Source: Acinetobacter soli (GTDB lineage Bacteria > Pseudomonadota > Gammaproteobacteria > Pseudomonadales > Moraxellaceae). From it: a DNA stretch of 64,000 nucleotides. The notes beneath the pieces were generated by a model that saw only the letters and a list, made by a program, of their open reading frames with translations, was not told where the DNA came from and made no database searches. The DNA is taken from contig NZ_BBNM01000002.1 of NCBI RefSeq assembly GCF_000760595.1, positions 372,001 to 436,000 of the forward strand, read 5' to 3'. Below are positions 8,627-15,751 of the stretch, piece after piece. Made by a program: the position numbers and the translations under genes. The stretch's first letter is position 1. Each line of letters opens with the position of its first letter.

Positions 8627-10126
8627 ATGGACTTGGTTAGATTGAATGCAAAAGTCTATAGAAGTAAAACAGGTGTCTACACTGAAATTCCAGTCCTTTT
8701 GACGGAGTATGGGGTCATAGACTCCTTTGTTGAGTTTTTCCTTGATCATAGCCATATACGTAGCAGAAGCTGGATGGAGAAACACATAATAGCCATAAAA
8801 TTATTTTTAAATTTTTTAGAAGTAAACTTTCAAACTCTCAGTACTCCAAAAGAATTATTCAAAGTTTTTGTTCAACAATTATACACTGGTAGTATTGGTT
8901 TAGATGGATTTGATCCATCTAAACTTTATTGGAAACCTAGAAAAATTACGACAGCAAATAGTCTGATTAATTCATTAACAGATTATTTTGATTGGATTTC
9001 AGAAAATAAAAATCTTGAAAGTATTAATCCTTATATACCTAGCAGTAGCTATGAAGAAAAGTTATTTTGGGGTGCATGGCATCATAAGCATAATCGTTCC
9101 TTTTTAGCACATACTTGGGATAAAAATGCAGCACAAACCCTTTCTGAAAAAACTAGATTTTCTCAAAAAGCTCGCAACATATCCTCACACTTAGATCCTG
9201 TGAAATTTTTCCCCGATCAATATTTCACTCAATTATTGTTTGAGGGATTTACAAATTATGGAAGTGAACAATCATTATCAGTTTTCGAAAAACTAAATAT
9301 TAGAGATATTTTAATTACATTACTGCTCAATGGTGGTGGTTTAAGAACTAGTGAACCATTCCACCTATATTTATCAGATGTAACTTTAGATCCAATTTTA
9401 TACAGAGAAAAACATATCGAAACTGCTCTTGTAAGAATCTATCACCCCTCAGAAGGAACTGCACCAGAGGGTTGGAGCAATGCCAATCCCAAGGTACAAA
9501 GAACACATAGAGAAAGTTATCTCAAAAGCAAGTTTGGTCTATTGCCCCGCAATAAGGTCAGTGATAGAACTTATAGAGCAGGCTGGAAGATTCGTAAATT
9601 AGATAGTGAAAAAGAAAAATTTATAACAGTGCAATGGTTTCCCCAAATTTATGGTCAGTTGTTTTATAAACTATGGAAATTATACCTAGTACAAATTAGA
9701 GAGATTGAAAAGAACCATCCTTTTGCCTTTATCACATTATCAGGCGCAACAATAGGTTCACCTTTATCAATTTCTGCCTATTATCAAAACCATGCCAATG
9801 CAGTTAAAAAAATTGGACTACCATCAGCTAAAAATAATGGCACTAGCCCACATGGTCATAGGCATGCATATGGTCAAAGACTTAAAGATGCCAATATAGA
9901 TCCGATTATTAGAAGAAATGCCTTGCACCATGCAAGCCTAGAGTCTCAGCTTGTTTATTGTGAACCTCAAGTTGAACAGGTATCAAAAATTTTAAACTCG
10001 ATCGAAGATAATATTGCTTCAAGTAAAGCATCAGACCCGAATATTAAAGTGTTTTTAGAAAACTGCTTTAAGGATGTAGATCCTACTGAACTATTATCAG
10101 GACAATCATGGTTATTAAAGGGATAA
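8627..10126 (+). CDS. gmtY: GmtY-like tyrosine recombinase
   Basis: Predicted site-specific recombinase of 499 residues, first gene of the Gamma-Mobile-Trio. The C-terminal half shows the tyrosine-recombinase residues: Arg240 in GGGLRTSE, His409 and Arg412 in SPHGHRHAYG, a His at 434-435 in LHHAS, and Tyr444 in QLVY, ten residues later. The N-terminal part (about 20-130) resembles a SAM-like core-binding domain. The call to GmtY rests on the residue pattern, the length, and the order with the 849- and 211-residue genes that follow; I recall the family rather than having searched. It starts ATG after TAAGGAC and is 4 bp from gmtZ. Unlike its neighbours outside the island it is A+T rich. Confidence 0.82.
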   Translation: MDLVRLNAKVYRSKTGVYTEIPVLLTEYGVIDSFVEFFLDHSHIRSRSWMEKHIIAIKLFLNFLEVNFQTLSTPKELFKVFVQQLYTGSIGLDGFDPSKLYWKPRKITTANSLINSLTDYFDWISENKNLESINPYIPSSSYEEKLFWGAWHHKHNRSFLAHTWDKNAAQTLSEKTRFSQKARNISSHLDPVKFFPDQYFTQLLFEGFTNYGSEQSLSVFEKLNIRDILITLLLNGGGLRTSEPFHLYLSDVTLDPILYREKHIETALVRIYHPSEGTAPEGWSNANPKVQRTHRESYLKSKFGLLPRNKVSDRTYRAGWKIRKLDSEKEKFITVQWFPQIYGQLFYKLWKLYLVQIREIEKNHPFAFITLSGATIGSPLSISAYYQNHANAVKKIGLPSAKNNGTSPHGHRHAYGQRLKDANIDPIIRRNALHHASLESQLVYCEPQVEQVSKILNSIEDNIASSKASDPNIKVFLENCFKDVDPTELLSGQSWLLKG

Positions 10127-10130
10127 TAAA

Positions 10131-12680
10131 ATGGGAAAATTACATGCAAGAGGTAATGGCATTACAGAAGATATCGACTTTAATTGGTTATATCAAATGT
10201 ATGGCATGGAATATAAAAATTGGAGCAATTTGGCACAGAGATGGCTGAAGCTACAACCCAAAGCTCTTTCAAGTAGAAGAAATTCGCTCAGCCGTTTTTT
10301 TCGCTCCTTTTTAATTCCATTAAAACTACCAACTAACCCATTAATTTTCTTCGATCGTAATACAAATATTCCTGACTTTTTTGAGGAATGCATTCATCCA
10401 AGCCGAGATGACCAAATCTCAATTACTCATAGACAGGCTGTAACCTATAACAATTATGTACGTGAATTTTTAGATTTTTCTTTACAAGAATTAGTCGGAA
10501 TTGAAGATGATTTTGGTCACAACACAATTCCAAACCAATATAGAAATCCGTTAAAGAAAAAAACTCGTTCAGGTATTACGGTTTCAGAAACTATAAAAAC
10601 TCCCTTACCTTATAACTATATTCAAGAATTACGAGAAATTATTTGCTCTGCTGAAGCGACCAGTTTCAAGGATTGGAAATGGGCGCAAGAGGCTGGTGAT
10701 GCTATAAGTTTAGGCAAATCTGGCGGTGACTGGTACGAGGTAACTTCTGAGAATATTAATTTCGAAGATCCTAATTGTGTATGGCGTAAACGTATTATCC
10801 CCAAAGGAAAAATGTATCAAGGTTTAAAATTATATAAAGATCGATCAGTCCTAGAGATGTGGTGTCCTGCTAATGCTGTTGCCTTATATGTAAAATTAGA
10901 ATTACCGCTTAGAACCTCTCAAGTTCGTTGGCTTGATTCAGGAGAAGCTGATTTATGGCGTTACGAAAATGGTAATTGGATACTTAACTCTCATCACCTA
11001 GCTCCAGTAACTAAAATAGAGCGAGCCAATTATTCCATAGGTCGTGGAGTATTTAGAAAAGTTTCTGATCTTCAAAATAATTCAACTTCTTTATTTATCA
11101 ATACAAATAAGACAGCGGATGTTTATAAAGATGGGATGTCAAAAGGATACACAATTCCGTGGCAGCACGAACGTGTCCTAAAGTGGCTAGAGGCTCTCCG
11201 TAATTGGCAAGAAAAATATAATCCAATTGAACGACCAACGAGATGGACTGAATTAAAACGGAAAAATATTGGTGATTTAAAGAGTGAACAACAACTAAAA
11301 GAGATGCCTCCAACGTGCTTTTTATTTAGAAATAGAGCTGTTGAACTAAGTGAAGATTTTGCATTTCCTGTTTCAGACAAAGATGTTATGCGTTTATGGT
11401 TCAAATTATTAAAAAATCTTGAACAACGATGCTTTAATCGTGGTGAGACCTTAACAAACGGAGAGCCCATTCAATTTGTCAAACCAAGCCAAGGTATTTT
11501 TACCAACTACACTACAACATTCTTTCCTCTGCACTCTCTAAGAGTGTCATTAATTACGAGTTTTGCTCTTGAAGGTGGTGTACCTATTCCGATCCTTTCT
11601 AAGCTCGTTGCTGGTCATAGTCGAATCATCATGACTTTGTATTACACAAAGGTTGGACAAGCCTATATGCAAAAAGTTATGAATGAAGCAGAATCAAAAC
11701 TAGAACTTACATCAAAAGAAAAATTTAAAGAATTTCTTATCAATTCAGAATATGAACAAATCAAAAACTCGGTAGCTTTTCAGGATATTTCATCTCTAAA
11801 TGCAATTGCTACGAAAACAGAAGTAAGTTGGCAAATGATGGATCGAGGGATCTGCCCCGTTGGATGTCAAGGATGTGAAAATGGTGGAGAACAATTTGCT
11901 AAACTTGGAAATGCCCCTATTAGTTATAGTCCAGTAGCTCGTGATTTTCAGGGAAACTCCAAAAATTGTGTTCGTTGCAGATGGTTTATTACAGGACCTG
12001 CTTTTCTACCCAGTTTAATTGTTCATTTTAATAATCTAAGTTATGAATCAAGTTGTTCTTCAGATCGATATAGAAAATTCGAGTCTGAGCTTGAAGAACT
12101 AAAACTAAATAAATTTACTTCTGAAGATCGAAAAGAAATTTTCTATGATGAACAAAAATTAAAAAATGCTGAATTTCAATATGAAAGAGAAGCAACAAAA
12201 ATAGATTCAATCATGAATGATATGCATGCAACCTACAAACTCATTTCTCAGTGTATTCAGATTATGAATCAAAATTCAGATAAAAAAATTCAATTGATTG
12301 GTAATCAATTACCTGAAAATATCACGATCAATATTGAAGAAGTAAGTGAGTTTTCACAATTAGAAATTATTTGCAGACATGCTGAATTTTACCCATCCTA
12401 TGATGCAACTAAAGCAGCTCTTAAGCGTGGTCAAGCGATTGATTTAATGCTTAAGGCTAATCAACAAGATCCTATTCTTTTATACTTATCGGAAGAGGAG
12501 CAACTGAAAGTTGGAAATCAAATTATGATTTTAATTGAAAATAGAGTTGGGTCATTTGAAGGGGCAATCAGATTCATCGAGAGTCAAGGTAAATTATCAG
12601 AAATCAATCTTCTTGATATTCAAAGGCTAGCTTTCGACTCAACCAGTCCAAAACATATTCAAATTAGAACTATTTCATAA
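10131..12680 (+). CDS. gmtZ: GmtZ-like large recombinase with Cys cluster
   Basis: Second gene of the trio, 849 residues. Tyrosine-recombinase residues are visible: His468-Arg471 in HSLRVS, His496 in VAGHSR and Tyr504/505 in MTLYYTK. Downstream, at about residues 570-625, cysteines in CPVGCQGC and CVRCRW form a likely zinc-binding cluster, and a charged helical, coiled-coil-like tail follows to the C-terminus. An earlier Arg for the first catalytic position is not obvious to me. Both recombinases are presumably needed together for island movement, as in other multi-recombinase elements such as Tn554. It starts 4 bp after gmtY. Confidence 0.8.
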   Translation: MGKLHARGNGITEDIDFNWLYQMYGMEYKNWSNLAQRWLKLQPKALSSRRNSLSRFFRSFLIPLKLPTNPLIFFDRNTNIPDFFEECIHPSRDDQISITHRQAVTYNNYVREFLDFSLQELVGIEDDFGHNTIPNQYRNPLKKKTRSGITVSETIKTPLPYNYIQELREIICSAEATSFKDWKWAQEAGDAISLGKSGGDWYEVTSENINFEDPNCVWRKRIIPKGKMYQGLKLYKDRSVLEMWCPANAVALYVKLELPLRTSQVRWLDSGEADLWRYENGNWILNSHHLAPVTKIERANYSIGRGVFRKVSDLQNNSTSLFINTNKTADVYKDGMSKGYTIPWQHERVLKWLEALRNWQEKYNPIERPTRWTELKRKNIGDLKSEQQLKEMPPTCFLFRNRAVELSEDFAFPVSDKDVMRLWFKLLKNLEQRCFNRGETLTNGEPIQFVKPSQGIFTNYTTTFFPLHSLRVSLITSFALEGGVPIPILSKLVAGHSRIIMTLYYTKVGQAYMQKVMNEAESKLELTSKEKFKEFLINSEYEQIKNSVAFQDISSLNAIATKTEVSWQMMDRGICPVGCQGCENGGEQFAKLGNAPISYSPVARDFQGNSKNCVRCRWFITGPAFLPSLIVHFNNLSYESSCSSDRYRKFESELEELKLNKFTSEDRKEIFYDEQKLKNAEFQYEREATKIDSIMNDMHATYKLISQCIQIMNQNSDKKIQLIGNQLPENITINIEEVSEFSQLEIICRHAEFYPSYDATKAALKRGQAIDLMLKANQQDPILLYLSEEEQLKVGNQIMILIENRVGSFEGAIRFIESQGKLSEINLLDIQRLAFDSTSPKHIQIRTIS

Positions 12681-12701
12681 TTACATTAGAGACTATTTGC
12701 T

Positions 12702-13337
12702 ATGGAAATAGAAAAACTTTTTGAAAATCTTATGAATGAGGCTAGTTCAAGAAGACAAACCTCGCTTCGTATTATTAATAATATATGCAATGAGCAAATA
12801 TTAAGAAATAGCCCTGATTTTTCTATCGCAACTATTGGGAAAATTTCTAAATTACAAGGTGGTCCATCTGAACAAGCCATAAGAAACAAAAATGGTGAAT
12901 CCTATCGCTTGCTCATAACAGCTTGGTCCAATAAATCCAAACAGAAGAATAAGTCCATTTCTAGACCTGATAATTTTGACCTTTTACAACATATTCAAAA
13001 TCCATCTATCCGAGCTGAAGTTGGCTTACTGCTCGCTGAAGTTAAGCAACTTCGAGGTGAAAATAGAATACTCAAAGCCTTAAGCAAAGATAAAATTATT
13101 ATTGATCGCAGTATGCATATTGATAATCACACCACCTCTAATATTGAATTTATACCTAATTTCACATTTACTACAGCCGAAAAGCATGCTTTACATCAAG
13201 CTATAAATCCTCAGATTATTGAAGACAACGGTTGGTCAATTCAACAAAATGGTTCTATCTTAAATGAAAATGGTCGAAAGATTTTCGAAGCCTATTTTGT
13301 TTCAGCCATCAAAAAAGTCCTAGATTCTGATCATTAA
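12702..13337 (+). CDS. gmtX: GmtX-like trio protein
   Basis: Third gene of the trio, 211 residues, following gmtZ by 21 bp. The N-terminal half contains a pattern I associate with GmtX (IGKISKLQGGPSEQAIRNK, then YRLLITAW), which looks like a helix-turn-helix-type DNA-binding region. Residues about 100-135 form a heptad-like helix (VGLLLAEVKQLRGENRILKAL). This resembles Tn554 TnpC in position and size class and may assist or orient recombination; that role is inference. Its stop codon abuts the end of the convergent resolvase gene. Confidence 0.75.
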   Translation: MEIEKLFENLMNEASSRRQTSLRIINNICNEQILRNSPDFSIATIGKISKLQGGPSEQAIRNKNGESYRLLITAWSNKSKQKNKSISRPDNFDLLQHIQNPSIRAEVGLLLAEVKQLRGENRILKALSKDKIIIDRSMHIDNHTTSNIEFIPNFTFTTAEKHALHQAINPQIIEDNGWSIQQNGSILNENGRKIFEAYFVSAIKKVLDSDH

Positions 13338-13931
13338 TCATTGTTTGATAACTCTGTAAACTGTAGCAACACCGCAGCCCACGGCTTTGGCTATTTCTTC
13401 TTTTGTTAAGCCTTTATTATTTAGTTCTTTAATTCGTGCATGTTTGGCTATATCTGCCTTTTTTCCTGTAGGCTTATATCCACTTCTTTCTAAACCTTGC
13501 TTAATTCGCTCTCTACGCTTGTCGTTATCTAAACGAGCCATAGTCGCTAACAAATCAATCAGCATATTATTGACAAGGCTGAGAATTGAGCTAGTGATGT
13601 TATCAGCTGAATTGACTAACATATGTGTAGTAGGTAAATCAGCAACTACTAGTTTTAAACCTTTCTCTTTAATGCGACCTTTCAACACTTCAAAGTCATT
13701 TTGTGAAAGTCGAGATAGGCGATCTACACTCTCAACTAATAATGTATCGCCATTAGATGAATCGTCAAGGAGTTGATTTAGAACTGGTCTATCAAGCTTT
13801 GTGCCCGATTCATTCTCTATATACTCATTAACGTCACCTTTAATGGATAAGGCAAAGTTTTTAAGATCAGCTAGTGCCCTTTCTGCATCTTGATCTTTAG
13901 TACTAGCTCGAACATAAATTCTTGTAGTCAT
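13338..13931 (-). CDS. Serine recombinase (resolvase/invertase family)
   Basis: Small serine recombinase of 197 residues. The nucleophile is Ser10 in YVRASTKDQD; the VDRLSRLSQNDFEVL stretch (about residues 69-83) and a long E-helix follow; a C-terminal helix-turn-helix (LTKEEIAKAVGCGVATVYRVI) binds DNA. Length and layout match Tn3-type resolvases and DNA invertases. Dyads typical of resolvase sites lie in the 100 bp upstream. Inside the island it may resolve dimers or cointegrates, or be the remnant of a separate element; no transposase of Tn3 type is present. Confidence 0.88.
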   Translation of the reverse strand: MTTRIYVRASTKDQDAERALADLKNFALSIKGDVNEYIENESGTKLDRPVLNQLLDDSSNGDTLLVESVDRLSRLSQNDFEVLKGRIKEKGLKLVVADLPTTHMLVNSADNITSSILSLVNNMLIDLLATMARLDNDKRRERIKQGLERSGYKPTGKKADIAKHARIKELNNKGLTKEEIAKAVGCGVATVYRVIKQ

Positions 13932-13962
13932 CTATCATTTAACAACTAAATTCAAACATCAA

Positions 13963-14016
13963 TGATAATACTATCATTAAATTCAAATAAATAGTTATAT
14001 GATAGTTAGATTATCA
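13963..14016. promoter_or_regulatory. Possible res site of the resolvase
   Basis: Two dyads, TGATAATACTATCA (13963-13976) and TGATAGTTAGATTATCA (14000-14016), lie just upstream of the resolvase start, where res subsites and the autoregulated promoter of small serine recombinases usually sit. Confidence 0.5.
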
Positions 14017-14099
14017 CTTAATCAGATTCTCTTTAGGGTATAGTCAAATAATAAAGAACTAGTGGGTGTGCTAGAATGTGGAGTTGTGATTTTAAAAGT

Positions 14100-14131
14100 A
14101 CAAATGGCTCTAAAAGTTTAGAACCATTTGT
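14100..14131 (-). terminator. Terminator after the Detocs operon
   Basis: On the minus strand, arms ACAAATGGTTCTAAA and TTTAGAGCCATTTGT pair over 15 positions with one G-T pair, 8 bp past the dtcC stop, followed by a short T-rich stretch. Confidence 0.65.
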
Positions 14132-14139
14132 TAATTTTA

Positions 14140-15306
14140 TCAAAGAAGTACTTTTATAATTCCAATTGTTGTTTTTGCAGATACTAGGCAAGCTATTCTA
14201 TGGAAGTCATCATTTTTTCCTGGTGTCCCATTATCAACAACTGCTTTAGCACTAAAAAACATTGGTTTAAAATCTGTTAATCTTGCTGCTTCATAAAGAG
14301 CATATGATTCCATTTCAAATGCTGCAATTTTTCTATGTTGCATATTTATAATTTTATTAAAATTTTCATCTGCAACTACTGCACTACCACTAGATAAAAT
14401 ACCCAATTTAATGGAAGTGCTAATTTTTTCAAGATGTTGAGGTATTTCAGATCTATTGGGAGAAATATCACTAAGGATATGATTAACAAAACCCTCTCTA
14501 GAAATTAATTCTTTGATCTTTAATTTCACTGTATGATCAAGCTGAATTGAGTAGGGTTCAGGTGTAAATCCATCTGCAGTCCATTTACCAGAATCATGTT
14601 GGTAACATAGTTCGGGAATAGTAATATCATAAATTTCTGATTCCCCTTCTATTCCTGCACAAATTCCACTCATTGCAATCAGCTTAGGTCTGAATATCTG
14701 TAATGCCATAGTTGAAGTAATAGCTGCATCAACTAATCCCATTCTTGGGCAAGTAATTACTAATCCTTTGAGGCTGTCTAGTTTAATCTCTAAACAGTCT
14801 AGACCTTGAATTGATTTAGATTCAGAAATGTCTAGACCTATACTTCTATATGCATTGGTTTCTTTGGGTAAAGCACATACAATAACAAAATCATATTTGG
14901 GTGGGGGGAGATTATCTATTAAGCGCTGTAGAAGTGGTTTTCTCCAAGCTTCTTTCTCACAAGAAAAAGTTATTACATTGATATTATGACTATTTAATTC
15001 TTCAAAATTATCAATAGCAACAGCATCAAACTGTGTTAGAGCAAGTACAGGAGTCCTAATATTTGGACAATCTTCATCTCTTAAGTCATATATAATCGAT
15101 CCACTTAAATCGATTGGGGCACTTTGAGGATGTGTAGGTACAATTAAATCAATAATAATTAGATCATAAATTTCACGCTCTAACTTTTTGATAAAATTAG
15201 TACGATCTTCAGAACGATCAATTTTTATGTCAGGGTTAAAATTTAAAATTTCTTCTGAAATTAAATTAAATTTATGAGTTTCATCTTCAAGAATTAAAAT
15301 TTTCAT
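14140..15306 (-). CDS. dtcC: DtcC-like effector: receiver fused to nucleoside phosphorylase
   Basis: Predicted effector of a Detocs anti-phage system, 388 residues. Residues 1 to about 130 are a receiver domain with acidic residues EDE at 7-9 and the phosphoacceptor Asp53 in IIIDLIVP. From about residue 135 a nucleoside-phosphorylase (PNP/UDP) fold follows: CALPKETNAY, MSGICAG, AFEMESYALYEAA with Met-Glu-Ser at about 332-334, and SAKAVVDNG with Asp358. In described Detocs, phosphorylated DtcC hydrolyses ATP to adenine and ribose triphosphate and starves the phage. There is no DNA-binding domain, so it is not a normal response regulator. It overlaps dtcB by 20 bp. Confidence 0.9.
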   Translation of the reverse strand: MKILILEDETHKFNLISEEILNFNPDIKIDRSEDRTNFIKKLEREIYDLIIIDLIVPTHPQSAPIDLSGSIIYDLRDEDCPNIRTPVLALTQFDAVAIDNFEELNSHNINVITFSCEKEAWRKPLLQRLIDNLPPPKYDFVIVCALPKETNAYRSIGLDISESKSIQGLDCLEIKLDSLKGLVITCPRMGLVDAAITSTMALQIFRPKLIAMSGICAGIEGESEIYDITIPELCYQHDSGKWTADGFTPEPYSIQLDHTVKLKIKELISREGFVNHILSDISPNRSEIPQHLEKISTSIKLGILSSGSAVVADENFNKIINMQHRKIAAFEMESYALYEAARLTDFKPMFFSAKAVVDNGTPGKNDDFHRIACLVSAKTTIGIIKVLL

Positions 15307-15751
15307 ACGATTGTAAAAGCTCTTTGAGGTCTTCTTTCCATGTTGTTGTATCTTCTGAATATTGTATACATCCTAACACTGTACAATCTAGCAATTCTTT
15401 AATATTAGAAGAGGCAAGATCAATAGGAAAATATTCACCACATATTTCAACATCAGGATATTGAGTCAGAACGATACAATCATCTTTACGATCTAAATAT
15501 TGAACTTCAAGAATTACTTGTAATCCTCCATTCAGTAAACTTATTGGAGAACCTGTTCCTGATTCTATAGGGTGGCTTGGTATTGCCATATCAACTAATA
15601 TTAAGTGAAAAATAGATTCATTGATTAGGGTTATAGCGTTTTGAAGGTTTGTAGCTACTACAATATTAATATGTTCCATATTGGCATAGAGAAAATCCTT
15701 TAAACTTTTTAATTTAAAACTATCATCCTCTACAATTAAAATATCAAACAT
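15287..15751 (-). CDS. dtcB: DtcB-like stand-alone receiver
   Basis: A 154-residue receiver domain with no output domain: EDD at residues 8-10, phosphoacceptor Asp54 in LILVDMAIP, and VLTQYPD as the switch strand. In described Detocs systems DtcB acts as a phosphate sink that prevents accidental firing of DtcC. Its receiver resembles that of DtcC (both have a DxxxPxHP pattern after the acceptor), as expected if one kinase serves both. It overlaps dtcA by 8 bp and dtcC by 20 bp, which suggests fixed expression ratios. Confidence 0.88.
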   Translation of the reverse strand: MFDILIVEDDSFKLKSLKDFLYANMEHINIVVATNLQNAITLINESIFHLILVDMAIPSHPIESGTGSPISLLNGGLQVILEVQYLDRKDDCIVLTQYPDVEICGEYFPIDLASSNIKELLDCTVLGCIQYSEDTTTWKEDLKELLQSYENFNS

